Of a DNA stretch of 56,559 bases, positions 9,345 through 18,273 are shown piece after piece. The stretch is from Proteobacteria bacterium CG1_02_64_396 (GTDB lineage Bacteria > Pseudomonadota > MNWR01 > CG1-02-64-396). The translations under genes and the position numbers were made by a program. The notes beneath the pieces are model-generated. The model did no database searches. It worked only from the letters and a program-made list of their open reading frames with translations, and had not been told where the DNA came from. The stretch covers positions 1 through 56,559 of the forward strand of contig MNWR01000048.1 of NCBI GenBank assembly GCA_001872725.1. The letters run 5' to 3'. Numbering within the stretch: position 1 is the stretch's first letter; each line of letters begins with the position of its first letter.

Positions 9345-10696
9345 TCCCCACTGTTCCACCGATTCACCCTCTGCCCGATCTGCAACCCGCACTGCTCGAT
9401 CTTGTGGGCGACCTGTCGCTGTGTACTCGCTGCGGAGCCTGCAAAACTGCCTGTCCCACCTACCTCGTCGATCTTCAAGAAAGCCGTTCTGCCCGAGGGC
9501 GCCTGGTTTTGTCGGAAGGAGCCATTACTGGCCGACTGCCCTGGCTTGATGAGGCGCTGATCGACGATCTGTTTTCCTGCCTCGACTGCAAAGACTGCGA
9601 GACCCGTTGCCCCTCTGGGGTGAGGTTAACCAAGATCTTCCAGGGGGTACGCGAGGAGATGGTTTTGCGTGGGCGCCAGTCGGGCAGCGCCCCGGACGGG
9701 TTGGCCGCCTGCCACCCTCTGGTCGGACGGGTGATCCCATTTCTCCTGACGCGACCCCGCTTGATGGGGGCGGCCATGCGCTTGGCTGGCCCCCTGCGTC
9801 TGATGCTGGAGCGCTGGGGGTGGCTGGGAAGGTGGGTCGGCAGGGGGCGCCGGGTTTGGCCTCAAGTCGGTGGCCCCATGCTTCAACAGGGCTACCCATC
9901 CGTGATACAACTCACCGATCGGCGCCAAAATTGCATAGGACGGATCGCATTTTTCGTGGGCTGCGCCACTGCGTTTTGGGAGCAAACCACCGGACGCAAC
10001 ACCATCGCGCTGTTAACCCGGTTGGGCTACGAGGTGGTTCTGCCCGACGAGGTCTGCTGCGGCACCCCGGCGCGGGCGTTGGGCGACCGAGCCGCTCAAG
10101 AAAAGATGGCCCGTTTGAATGTGCAACAGATGGCCGATCTCAAGGTTGATGCCATCGTCGCCATTTGCGCCTCGTGCGGGCATAGCCTCAAGGGATACGG
10201 CGATCTTCTGGGTGATGAGGCATCTAAGGCCTTCAGTAGCAAGGTGTTAGACATTCACCAGTTTTTGGTGGATCGGGTCGATTTGCCGGGATTGATTGCA
10301 TCGGGTCAGGTCGAGGTCACGCCGATCCAAGAGCGCATCACCTGGCATGACCCCTGTCATCTGGCACGCGCACAAGGGGTGGTTCGTCAGCCCCGGCAGT
10401 TGCTTGACGCGGTGGCACCCAACTGGGTTGATCTACCCGATGCCGGGCGGTGTTGCGGCTCAGGGGGGGCACGGATGTTCACCGAATACCACCATGCTGA
10501 CGCCCTACGTCAGAGCAAGGTGACGTCGATTGTCAGTTCGGGGGTCGATGGGGTGGTGACGGGGTGTCCGGCGTGTCGGCTGCATCTGGAAGATGGCCTG
10601 GGGTTTGAGGGCCGAAATGCAGGCAATGCCCAGCAGTTGGTGGATGTTTTACTGCAAGCAGTGCAACCTGGAGGGAAGTGGCATGGCTCATGCTAG
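9341..10696 (+). CDS. glcF: GlcF-like iron-sulfur subunit / CCG-domain oxidoreductase
   Basis: Resembles the glycolate oxidase iron-sulfur subunit. Two CxxCxxCxxxCP cluster motifs are visible (Cys 28/31/34/38 and 80/83/86/90), followed by two cysteine-rich CCG domains ([10 protein letters not shown] ... DEVCCGTPA and [11 protein letters not shown]). The 451-residue length fits GlcF. No GlcD or GlcE flavin subunit is in the window, so the electron-donating partner must be encoded elsewhere. It is coupled to rlmH by ATGA. A related (Fe-S)-binding oxidoreductase subunit is the main alternative. Confidence 0.8.
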   Translation: MIPTVPPIHPLPDLQPALLDLVGDLSLCTRCGACKTACPTYLVDLQESRSARGRLVLSEGAITGRLPWLDEALIDDLFSCLDCKDCETRCPSGVRLTKIFQGVREEMVLRGRQSGSAPDGLAACHPLVGRVIPFLLTRPRLMGAAMRLAGPLRLMLERWGWLGRWVGRGRRVWPQVGGPMLQQGYPSVIQLTDRRQNCIGRIAFFVGCATAFWEQTTGRNTIALLTRLGYEVVLPDEVCCGTPARALGDRAAQEKMARLNVQQMADLKVDAIVAICASCGHSLKGYGDLLGDEASKAFSSKVLDIHQFLVDRVDLPGLIASGQVEVTPIQERITWHDPCHLARAQGVVRQPRQLLDAVAPNWVDLPDAGRCCGSGGARMFTEYHHADALRQSKVTSIVSSGVDGVVTGCPACRLHLEDGLGFEGRNAGNAQQLVDVLLQAVQPGGKWHGSC

Positions 10697-10736
10697 TACA
10701 TACCCTGCCGTAGCCCAAACACTTCGAGGTGGGGAA

Positions 10737-11111
10737 ATGGGCTCTGATCATGGGTTCACATTAATCGAACTGATGATCACGGTAGCTATCATTGGTGTCT
10801 TGGCTGCGGTTGCGATTCCGGCTTTTACGGGCTACCAGAACAAGGCAAAGGCGACAGAATGCCAAAGAGGGCTCGCGTCGATCCGCGACATGGAGCAAGC
10901 CTATCGGGCTGAGATGGGGGAGTACGGCGCGAGCCTATCAACCATAGGCTGGATGGGGTTGGAGCCGGATGGGCGCTACGTATATGGGGTGATTTCGGCG
11001 ACGACCAATGGGTTTAGCGCAAGATGCTCGGGAAATTTGGACCGAGATGCGGATATGGATATTTGGACCATCAATGCAAAAGGAGCCTTGGTTCATTCTT
11101 CAATTGATTGA
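10737..11111 (+). CDS. type IV pilin-like protein (first of two)
   Basis: A prepilin with a short leader ending in Gly, then the class III signal [19 protein letters not shown]: Phe +1 for N-methylation and Glu +5 for assembly. ATG 10737, with AGGTGG upstream, gives 124 residues, close to the 125 of the next pilin. A better-spaced GGAGGG also precedes an ATG at 10683, which would give a 24-residue leader and overlap glcF by 14 bp. The C-terminal globular part is short, contains one Cys, and resembles the neighbour ([14 protein letters not shown] versus [14 protein letters not shown]), so the two arose by duplication. Confidence 0.85.
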   Translation: MGSDHGFTLIELMITVAIIGVLAAVAIPAFTGYQNKAKATECQRGLASIRDMEQAYRAEMGEYGASLSTIGWMGLEPDGRYVYGVISATTNGFSARCSGNLDRDADMDIWTINAKGALVHSSID

Positions 11112-11176
11112 TTGTTCACACGGGGATGGGCTCGGTTGCCTTTCCCTTTTAACAGTAGTTCCACAGGAGGCATGTC

Positions 11177-11554
11177 ATGAAACGCAATGAATCCGGTTTT
11201 ACCTTGATTGAGCTGATGATTGTCGTGGCGATCATTGGTATTTTGGCTGCCGTGGCCATCCCTTCGTTCCAGTCGTACACAAAGAAAGCCAAGACGGCTG
11301 AGGCTAAGGAGATCTTGGCTAATGCCCGTACTATGCAGGCTGCATATCAGGCTGAGATGGGTTATTACGCAGCCAAGATGACCTCCATCGGCTGGTCCGA
11401 TAGTTCCTTCAAGTATTATGGCCATGTGACCATCGCCACTGCATCGACTGGCAAGTTCACGGCTCGGATCTCCGGCAACTTGGATAGCGATGCAACCATC
11501 GATGTCTGGACCATTGATCAAGATGGAACCTTGTCTCATACCACGATTGACTGA
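11177..11554 (+). CDS. type IV pilin-like protein (second of two)
   Basis: A 125-residue prepilin with leader MKRNESG, cleaved before [19 protein letters not shown], with Glu +5. The body lacks the C-terminal disulfide pair of classical PilA, as in short pilins of several Gram-negative groups. It has GGAGG before the ATG and a textbook terminator behind it, so the pilin pair can be transcribed separately from the glycosylation genes. It is probably the major pilin because it has the cleaner signal, but expression cannot be read from sequence. Confidence 0.9.
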   Translation: MKRNESGFTLIELMIVVAIIGILAAVAIPSFQSYTKKAKTAEAKEILANARTMQAAYQAEMGYYAAKMTSIGWSDSSFKYYGHVTIATASTGKFTARISGNLDSDATIDVWTIDQDGTLSHTTID

Positions 11555-11577
11555 TTCGATAGTTATTTGTTAGGAAT

Positions 11578-11605
11578 GGGGAGGCGAAAGCCTCCCCTTT
11601 TTTTT
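11578..11605 (+). terminator. terminator after pilin genes
   Basis: GGGGAGGC (11578-11585), tetraloop GAAA, GCCTCCCC (11590-11597), then eight T. It lies 24 bp after the pilin stop and just before the next gene, which may be expressed by readthrough or from its own promoter. Confidence 0.95.
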
Positions 11606-11619
11606 GCCGTGGAGATGGT

Positions 11620-13503
11620 GTGATCAAGCAACGACTGGCCTTGTGGGTGGTAGGGTTTGGTTTGTCTGTTTTGGCGATTTACCCTGCCTTAAATAGCCCT
11701 AACTATTTTGACGATTTCCAGAATCTAATCGTCAATCCCTGGGTGCAGTCCTTTGAGCCGTCATGGCAATACATCATCGATTATTTCCACGGGCAGCATT
11801 GGAAGAGGTGGGTGGCATTCTTTTCGTTCGGTCTGGATGTCTATATTCACGGCGGCACCTTGATCTACATGAGGCTTGAGAGCCTAGCAATCCATGCGGG
11901 GATCGGGGTTCTGATTTTCTCGCTTATGATCCAGTGGTCGCGATTGTTCAAGGTGACGCCCCCCCTCCTCTGGCTAGCAATGGGGGCCATGTTATGGATG
12001 TTGAATCCCTTACTGCTTGATACCCCTGTGTACATCGTGCAGCGGATGACGGTGTTAGCAGCATTCTTTTCATTGTTGTCATACTGGTTGTGGAATCGGG
12101 CCTGGGAAGAGATCGATATTCAAGGTTGGCGCAGTGGGCAAGTAATAGGCTGGTTTTGGGCTGCTTTTTTATCGTTACTCTTGGGGCTCTTTTCCAAAGA
12201 AGTGGCCGCCATGGTGGTCGTTGTATGGGTTTTTGATCTTTGGCTTTTGCGTAAGATTTTTTCAACGCGGGTGTTGATGATTGTTTTGTCGATTATTTTG
12301 GGGATGCTTTATTTTGTTGGTGGTTTTGTGCTACAGGAAGATATATTTCAAGATTTGATAGAGGTTTATCAGAATCGCGAGTTTACCCTTGGCGAGCGAC
12401 TGTTAACAGAAACACGAATCCTTTGGATTTATTTCTTTCTATTGTTGGCACCATCCCCTGACGCAGTTGCTTTTTACTTGGCGCCCGAATTATCAACTGG
12501 CTTGTTCACGCCCTGGACGACAGCTATTGCTATTATGGCTCATGTGGCGGTTTTTGGGGTTGCGGTGTGGTCTATTCGGGCTAAGAAAATTTGGCTTGGT
12601 TTTTTAATTTTTGGCTACTACACCATTCACAGTCTTGAATCGTCCATATTCCCACTCCAACTTGCTTTTGAGCACCGCGTCTACCTGCCTGCCGCCTTTG
12701 CAGTATCGGTGGGTTGGCCAATGTTGTCTTATGCAGTCATCAAACGAGGGCCAAGATTTGCCAAGCTATTCTTGGGGATCATAGTAGGGATGGCAGTTGT
12801 TTGGATTGTGGCAGCTCAGAATCGTGCGTTTGAGTGGGTCAATCCAGTGTTGTTCTGGGAAGAACAAATTAAGAAGAATCCAAGCTATGCGGCCTCATAT
12901 CATGACTACGCAGTTGCCCTGTTGGCACAGGACCCAATGAGCAAAAAAGCGGGTGAGATGTTGGATAAAGCGTACGATTTTGATCCAATAGATTTTTTCA
13001 CGATCAGCAATCGGGTTCTATATTGTTTAAGAGTAGAAAATGGAGAAAACCTTGAAAAATGGTGGAATATACTAAAGACCCAAGTTGAGAACCCGAAACT
13101 TCCCCCGGGAAGTCGGCTTGCCATTGAGGGGCTTGCAGGATACTTGGCAAGCCAGGGAATGAAAGAAAAGGCCCTTTATCTCTTGAGGTTCTTGGTGTCA
13201 GATGGAATGAGCCCACAAGTCATCCGGATTTTGGCAACGGTACATCACCTTGATGGCGATCAAGAAAAGGAAGAGGCAACGTTGCGACAAGGGATGCTGC
13301 TGTATTCAAATATGGCATTTCCCTACCAAGATCTAGCGACGTTCCTGCTGGTTGGGGAGCGTCGGCAGGAGGCTATCAGCACGCTAAAGCGGGGAATTGC
13401 CAGGATTAGCTTGAGTTCGGAACGGAAAACCCTCCAGATGATGCTTGATCGGATTCAGCAAATGCCACGCAACCCACCTGCAGACCGTAAGAGCGAGCCA
13501 TGA
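11620..13503 (+). CDS. GT-C-like membrane protein with C-terminal TPR region
   Basis: A 627-residue protein with many hydrophobic segments in roughly residues 5-410 and a soluble C-terminal 200 residues with helical repeat character. The loop after the first membrane segment reads NSPNYFDDFQNLIVNPWV, resembling the acidic motif of TMTC-type GT-C glycosyltransferases that use lipid-linked sugars. The start is GTG with GGAG upstream. The stop overlaps the next gene (ATGA), a polyprenyl-phosphate glycosyltransferase that could make its donor. With two pilins upstream, I infer O-glycosylation of pilin; this is not demonstrated. The gene is visibly AT-richer than the window average. Confidence 0.65.
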   Translation: MIKQRLALWVVGFGLSVLAIYPALNSPNYFDDFQNLIVNPWVQSFEPSWQYIIDYFHGQHWKRWVAFFSFGLDVYIHGGTLIYMRLESLAIHAGIGVLIFSLMIQWSRLFKVTPPLLWLAMGAMLWMLNPLLLDTPVYIVQRMTVLAAFFSLLSYWLWNRAWEEIDIQGWRSGQVIGWFWAAFLSLLLGLFSKEVAAMVVVVWVFDLWLLRKIFSTRVLMIVLSIILGMLYFVGGFVLQEDIFQDLIEVYQNREFTLGERLLTETRILWIYFFLLLAPSPDAVAFYLAPELSTGLFTPWTTAIAIMAHVAVFGVAVWSIRAKKIWLGFLIFGYYTIHSLESSIFPLQLAFEHRVYLPAAFAVSVGWPMLSYAVIKRGPRFAKLFLGIIVGMAVVWIVAAQNRAFEWVNPVLFWEEQIKKNPSYAASYHDYAVALLAQDPMSKKAGEMLDKAYDFDPIDFFTISNRVLYCLRVENGENLEKWWNILKTQVENPKLPPGSRLAIEGLAGYLASQGMKEKALYLLRFLVSDGMSPQVIRILATVHHLDGDQEKEEATLRQGMLLYSNMAFPYQDLATFLLVGERRQEAISTLKRGIARISLSSERKTLQMMLDRIQQMPRNPPADRKSEP

Positions 13504-14357
13504 AACAGCAAGTTTCAGTTGTTCTTCCGGCTTATAACGAGGCGGGTCATATCGGTGGGGTGATCGGGCGTTTACGCTCGATCCTTCCTGATGCGGAATT
13601 TGTGTTGGTGGACGATGGATCGGAAGATGAAACTGCCAGCGCGGCCACTAAGGCAGGTGCCCGAGTTGTCCGCCATCCCTATAACAAAGGCAATGGCGCC
13701 TCGGTGCGCACCGGAATTCGCGCTGCAACAGGCGATATCGTGGTCATGATGGATGCCGATGGGCAGCACGATCCAGCTGAAATTTTCAAATTGCTTGAAC
13801 ATATTGAAAGCTACGATCTGGTCATTGGGGCACGAACCAAAGAAAGCCAAGCCGGGATTCAACGCAGCCTCGGTAATGCGTTTCTCAACCGTTTTGCCAG
13901 TTGGTTGACCGGATTTCCTGTGCAGGACCTCACCTCAGGGTTTCGTGCTTTTCGACGAGAGGCCGTTCTCCCCTTTTTGCACCTGTTTCCCAATCGATAT
14001 TCTTATCCGACGACCTCGACGCTGGCCTTCCTCAAGGCGGGGCTTAACGTGCATTACGTCCCGATTACCGTGCGTCCCCGGCAAGGGGGAAAGAGCAATA
14101 TCAAGGTGGCGCGTGATGGGGCGCGGTTTCTGCTGATTATCGTCAAACTCATCACCCTTTTTTCCCCAATGAAGGTTTTTCTTCCAGTTGCATTCGCGTT
14201 TGGGGGGATAGGGTTGGGGTATTCTCTTTTCACGCTGTGGCATGGCCACTTCACCAATATGGGGGCATTGCTCATCAGCTTGGGCGTCATCGTTTTTTTG
14301 ATGGGTCTCTTAGCTGAAATGCTCTCTAGTTTGTTTACCCAACGACATAACGATTAA
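13500..14357 (+). CDS. family 2 glycosyltransferase, polyprenyl-phosphate type
   Basis: Resembles dolichyl/undecaprenyl-phosphate hexose synthases. A GT-A domain (about 1-230) begins SVVLPAYNEAGHIGG, with DDGS and the DADGQHDP (DxD) motif. Two C-terminal membrane segments follow at about 222-245 and 255-278, the GtrB/Dpm-like layout. It would move a sugar from a nucleotide donor to a lipid phosphate on the cytoplasmic face. ATGA coupling to the GT-C-like gene supports a donor-synthase plus transferase pair. Confidence 0.85.
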   Translation: MKQQVSVVLPAYNEAGHIGGVIGRLRSILPDAEFVLVDDGSEDETASAATKAGARVVRHPYNKGNGASVRTGIRAATGDIVVMMDADGQHDPAEIFKLLEHIESYDLVIGARTKESQAGIQRSLGNAFLNRFASWLTGFPVQDLTSGFRAFRREAVLPFLHLFPNRYSYPTTSTLAFLKAGLNVHYVPITVRPRQGGKSNIKVARDGARFLLIIVKLITLFSPMKVFLPVAFAFGGIGLGYSLFTLWHGHFTNMGALLISLGVIVFLMGLLAEMLSSLFTQRHND

Positions 14358-14388
14358 TCCCGCCCTCCATCTTTTCTCAGGATCCATC

Positions 14389-15516
14389 ATGAGCGACCTG
14401 CCCTTTATTCCGATCAGTATGCCAATGTTTGAGGGAAGAGAGCGGGAGTACCTCAATCACTGCATCGACACTGGCTGGGTCTCCTCCATCGGCGAATATG
14501 TCCTGAGATTCGAAAGGGAATTTGCCGCGTATTGCGGTCGGGAACATGGTGTGACCCTTAATTCGGGGACGGCTGCCCTGCATCTTGCCCTCAAGGCGCT
14601 TGATGTGGGTGAAGGGGACGAAGTCGTCGTGCCCGCCATGACCTTTGCCGCCTGCGCCAATGCAGTGATGTACCTGGGGGCGACACCTGTCTTTGTCGAC
14701 AGTGCTCCTGGCTATTGGGGACCCGACGCCGCCACCGTTGCTGCAGCCATAACCGCCAGGACCAAAGCTGTCATGGCGGTCCATCTCTACGGGCAGCCAT
14801 GTGATATCGAGGGGATTGTCGCAGTGGCCGACAAGGTGGGAATTCCTGTGGTGGAGGATGCAGCCGAGGCCCATGGCGCCAGTGTAGGAGAGCGCAGGGT
14901 TGGAAGTTTCGGCGCCATCAGCTGTTTCAGCTTCTACGGCAACAAAGTGATCACGACCGGCGAGGGGGGCGTCTGCCTGACCTCCGATCCAGAATTGCGT
15001 GATCGCATGGCGATGCTGCGCGATCACGGCATGGATAAGGCCCGGCGTTATTGGCATTTGGAGGTTGGTTACAACTACCGGATGACCAATCTTCAGGCGG
15101 CGGTTGGGTGCGCTCAGTTGGAGCGGATCGAGGATATCCTGGCCCGTCGCACCGCCCTGCGTCGCGATTACGACCGGGTCATGGCGGGATTGTTTTTTTC
15201 CTATCCCCAACACGAACCAGGGCGGCACGGCGTTAACTGGCTCTACACCGCTCTTTTGCCCAAAGGATGCGGCGCCCCCGAACGTGATGCTCTGATCGCT
15301 TTTCTCAAAACCCAAGGGATCGACTCACGGGTTGCTTTTCCGCTATTGACCGGAATGCCTCCCTATCAAGCCTTCGCGACGCCGACCCCCCATGCGGCGG
15401 ATCTCTCGGCTCGGGGCATCTCCCTGCCAACCCACCTGGGCATGGGAACACCCGAAGTTGAGCGGATCGGTGCGGCGGTCGGTCGGTGGATGAGAGCCCA
15501 GGGATTGGCCGCTTGA
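14389..15516 (+). CDS. DegT/DnrJ/EryC1/StrS family sugar aminotransferase
   Basis: PLP enzyme that aminates keto-sugar nucleotides. The 375-residue protein has the family landmarks: GTAALHLAL (60-68), VVEDAAEAHGA (155-165) and the PLP-binding Lys186 in SFYGNKVITTGEGG. The substrate (perosamine, bacillosamine-type or other amino sugar) cannot be told from sequence. It heads a tight run of glycan genes and is coupled to the GT4 gene by TTGA. Confidence 0.92.
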   Translation: MSDLPFIPISMPMFEGREREYLNHCIDTGWVSSIGEYVLRFEREFAAYCGREHGVTLNSGTAALHLALKALDVGEGDEVVVPAMTFAACANAVMYLGATPVFVDSAPGYWGPDAATVAAAITARTKAVMAVHLYGQPCDIEGIVAVADKVGIPVVEDAAEAHGASVGERRVGSFGAISCFSFYGNKVITTGEGGVCLTSDPELRDRMAMLRDHGMDKARRYWHLEVGYNYRMTNLQAAVGCAQLERIEDILARRTALRRDYDRVMAGLFFSYPQHEPGRHGVNWLYTALLPKGCGAPERDALIAFLKTQGIDSRVAFPLLTGMPPYQAFATPTPHAADLSARGISLPTHLGMGTPEVERIGAAVGRWMRAQGLAA

Positions 15517-16721
15517 ACATCGCCTTCGTCGTTACCGATCTGGCCGATCAACGCATCGGCGGCATCTCCAAGGTGGCGACCGAGGTGGCGGCGAATCTGG
15601 TCGCACAAGGGCACCGAGTGGTGGCATATGTGCTGCGCCGGGAAGGGATGGCCGAGTGGGCGACCTATCGCGGCATTGAGGTGCGCACCATTGCCCCCTT
15701 TGCCTCCCTCAATCCCGACTATCCGGTGCAGGGGTTCAGTGGCCGAGCTTGGCGACAGGTGCTGGCCGATGCTGACCGGGAGCGGTGGGATGTGGTGCAA
15801 GGATTCAACCTCAACGATCTGGCGTTGCCCAAGGTTGCAGGGGCCCTTAAAGCCAAGGGGGTTGCCGTCATCCATGGCAGTTTTGAAACCCTGGGGATGG
15901 ACGTCGGGGCCAAATGGCGGGAGTTCCGCAGCCTGCCCTCGCTGCAGCTGTTGGCTCAGATTCTTTACGAGGGGTGGCTGAAGATCGCCTACGAAAAAAG
16001 GATGGTCGGCTGCGCCGATGCGATCATTACCGAGGATGCCAATACCCGCGCTGCCCTGGCGACCATGGGGGTTCCTGCGCCCCGGATGCACCTTGTTCCC
16101 AGTGGCATCGACGTCGCCGAGGTTGAGGCGGCACAGCGTGCCGATCTGGTCCATCTGCGACGTGGTAGCGGCCCCTTGATCGGCTATCTGGGGCGGGTCG
16201 ATCCTCGCAAAGGGGTGCAATACCTGATCTCGGCGATGGCCGAAGTGGTCAAGCGCCATCCCGATGTGGTGCTGTTTTTGGCTGGCGGGAGTCGCCAAGG
16301 GTACGAACGCAGCATTCGCAGCCACATTGCTCAGCTCGGTCTCGAAGAGCACGTGCACCTTTTGGGTCGCATCCCCGGTAGCCTCTACCCCTATTACAAA
16401 GGGGCCGACTTGGTGGTCATTCCTTCCCTCTCGGAGGGGATCCCGATCACCTTGGGAGAGGCAATGGCGGCTCAGGTACCGGCCGTCATCACCCGCTTGC
16501 CTGGGGTCATCCCTTTTGTGGAACCCTCCGATCTGGTGCATTGGTGCGACATAGCCGATGTCCCCTCTCTGACCCAGGCGATCTTGGCGGGATTGGATGA
16601 CTCCCAGCGCAATGAGCGGGTCGAGGCCGCCTACAACTTCATCCTCGGCTACACCTGGGATGCAGTGGCGCGGCGCTATGCCCGTGTCTTCGAGTCGGTG
16701 CGACAAGGACAAACACCATGA
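15513..16721 (+). CDS. family 4 glycosyltransferase
   Basis: A GT-B fold retaining glycosyltransferase. The N-terminal domain begins NIAFVVTDLADQRIGGISKV. The C-terminal nucleotide-binding domain shows GYLGRVDPRKGVQYLI and the acceptor-site region PSLSEGIPITLGEAMAA (the EX7E-type element). I prefer TTG 15513, overlapping the aminotransferase stop as TTGA with AGGGA eight bases before; GTG 15486 is the alternative. Product 402 residues. Donor and acceptor are unknown. Confidence 0.9.
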   Translation: MNIAFVVTDLADQRIGGISKVATEVAANLVAQGHRVVAYVLRREGMAEWATYRGIEVRTIAPFASLNPDYPVQGFSGRAWRQVLADADRERWDVVQGFNLNDLALPKVAGALKAKGVAVIHGSFETLGMDVGAKWREFRSLPSLQLLAQILYEGWLKIAYEKRMVGCADAIITEDANTRAALATMGVPAPRMHLVPSGIDVAEVEAAQRADLVHLRRGSGPLIGYLGRVDPRKGVQYLISAMAEVVKRHPDVVLFLAGGSRQGYERSIRSHIAQLGLEEHVHLLGRIPGSLYPYYKGADLVVIPSLSEGIPITLGEAMAAQVPAVITRLPGVIPFVEPSDLVHWCDIADVPSLTQAILAGLDDSQRNERVEAAYNFILGYTWDAVARRYARVFESVRQGQTP

Positions 16722-17476
16722 GCGAGGATCGCGGCTACCAAAACGACTACCTCGCCCTGCACCATGACCTGCTCACCGACGTCGAGGGGCGTGCCAAAAA
16801 GGGGCGCAAGATCGTGCGGGTGCTGGAGGATCTGGGGGGGGTCGATCTGGCGGCGGCGCGGGTGCTCGATGTCGGGGTCTCGACCGGCCTAATTGCCCGG
16901 GAGGTCTCCCATCATGCCGCTTGGATGGTCGGGATCGACATCGACCAACCCGCCATCGGTTTTGCCGCCAGCCTTGACGATTCTCCCCTGCATTTGGTGG
17001 TGGCCGACGGTTTGCACATCCCCTTCCCCGACGGGGTGTTCGACGTGGTGATCTGCGCCCATATCTACGAACACGTCCCCGACCCCCGCCAGCTTCTGGC
17101 AGAGATTCACAGAGTGCTGCGTCCTGGCGGGACCTGCTTTTTCTCGGCCACCAACCGCTGGGTGGTGATCGAGCCCCATTATCGCATTCCCCTGCTGTCG
17201 TGGTTGCCGCGCCCTCTGGCCCATCGGCTCATGCGCTGGAGCGGCAAAGGGGAGGGCTACTACGAGCAGTTGCTGGGTCCCAAAGGACTCAGAGCGTTGG
17301 TGTCGGGTTTTGAGTGCATCGATGTCACCGGCAAGGTTCTCGACGACCCGGCCCACTTCGAGGCCGACGATGTGGTCCGGCCCGGTTCCTTCACCGCCCT
17401 GCTGATGCGCACCCTCTATCGCCTGATTCCCGGGATGTCGCCCTCCTATCTGTGGTTGCTGCGTAAGGGGGAGTGA
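16718..17476 (+). CDS. class I SAM-dependent methyltransferase
   Basis: A 252-residue protein with motif I VLDVGVSTGLIAREV and a downstream FDVVICAHIYEHVPDPRQLL segment typical of Methyltransf_11 enzymes. It overlaps the GT4 gene (ATGA) and the sulfotransferase gene (GTGA). Its place inside the run suggests methylation of a sugar or other small acceptor in the same glycan, but this is inference. Confidence 0.85.
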   Translation: MSEDRGYQNDYLALHHDLLTDVEGRAKKGRKIVRVLEDLGGVDLAAARVLDVGVSTGLIAREVSHHAAWMVGIDIDQPAIGFAASLDDSPLHLVVADGLHIPFPDGVFDVVICAHIYEHVPDPRQLLAEIHRVLRPGGTCFFSATNRWVVIEPHYRIPLLSWLPRPLAHRLMRWSGKGEGYYEQLLGPKGLRALVSGFECIDVTGKVLDDPAHFEADDVVRPGSFTALLMRTLYRLIPGMSPSYLWLLRKGE

Positions 17477-18273
17477 TGGAGCGCCGCGCCTTCATTCTCT
17501 CCTCGGGACGGACCGCTACCCGGTTTTTGGCCGAGTATTTCAGGGCCAATGCTGCCCAGCCGGTTTGGGCTGAGCACGAACCCTTCCCCTCACGGTTGCT
17601 GCGTTTGGTCTCCCACGCTCATCTCGACGGAGCAATTGCCGACCGCCTGGCCATCCGGCTTTTGCGCTGGACCCATCCTGGCATGAGGGGGGGCGACAGC
17701 GTGCGGATCGAATCCAACCCGCTGATCTTCGGTTTGGCCGACCTGCTGGAGCCCGCATTTCCAGGGGTGCGGATCGTCCATGTGGTGCGCGACCCCCGCG
17801 ATTTCGTCGCTTCGGCGTTCAACCACGGGTTTGGCATCGGGGCCAAGGGCTGGCTGTCGCGCCACGTGCCGTTTTGGTATCCCGACATGGCCCGATTGAG
17901 CGGTCGCCCCATCGATTTTGACACCCCCTTCGAGTATTTGACGGTGTGGTGGGGGTGGGTCAATCGCTGGTTGGAGGAGGCCGGTAGGCCGTTGGGGGAG
18001 CGTTATCTGCGCCTACGCTATGAAGACCTGGTGGGTGAGGGGCGTCATACGATGGAGGGGTTGGCCGACTTCTTGGGGGTGCAGCTGCGTCCCGAGGGGC
18101 AGGAGCGGTTGGGGCGGGAAGAAAAGGTCAATGCCGGTCGGCTTCAGGCGATGCCCCGGTGGCAAAGCTGGAGCGGCAATCAGGCTCGGTTGGTCGACGA
18201 GCTGTGCGGCCCCCTCATGAACCGGTTCGGTTACGGGGAGGAGCCTGCGTGGCAGGCGTTGCTGCGGGGGTAG
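17473..18273 (+). CDS. PAPS-dependent sulfotransferase family protein
   Basis: A 266-residue protein with both PAPS-binding elements: a 5'-phosphosulfate loop of the type LSSGRTATRFL near residue 10 and a 3'-phosphate element in VHVVRDPRDFVASAF. It would transfer sulfate to a carbohydrate hydroxyl. GTG 17473 overlaps the methyltransferase stop; an ATG follows immediately at 17476. Its 3' end overlaps the converging minus-strand flippase-like gene by 59 bp. A sulfated glycan is an unusual product for this setting. Confidence 0.85.
   Translation: MMERRAFILSSGRTATRFLAEYFRANAAQPVWAEHEPFPSRLLRLVSHAHLDGAIADRLAIRLLRWTHPGMRGGDSVRIESNPLIFGLADLLEPAFPGVRIVHVVRDPRDFVASAFNHGFGIGAKGWLSRHVPFWYPDMARLSGRPIDFDTPFEYLTVWWGWVNRWLEEAGRPLGERYLRLRYEDLVGEGRHTMEGLADFLGVQLRPEGQERLGREEKVNAGRLQAMPRWQSWSGNQARLVDELCGPLMNRFGYGEEPAWQALLRG

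Noticed and set aside
15366-16712. 448-codon minus-strand open frame opposite the GT4 gene
   Set aside because: The plus-strand frame has clear GT4 motifs and coupled neighbours; the antisense protein is low-complexity His/Gly/Pro-rich.
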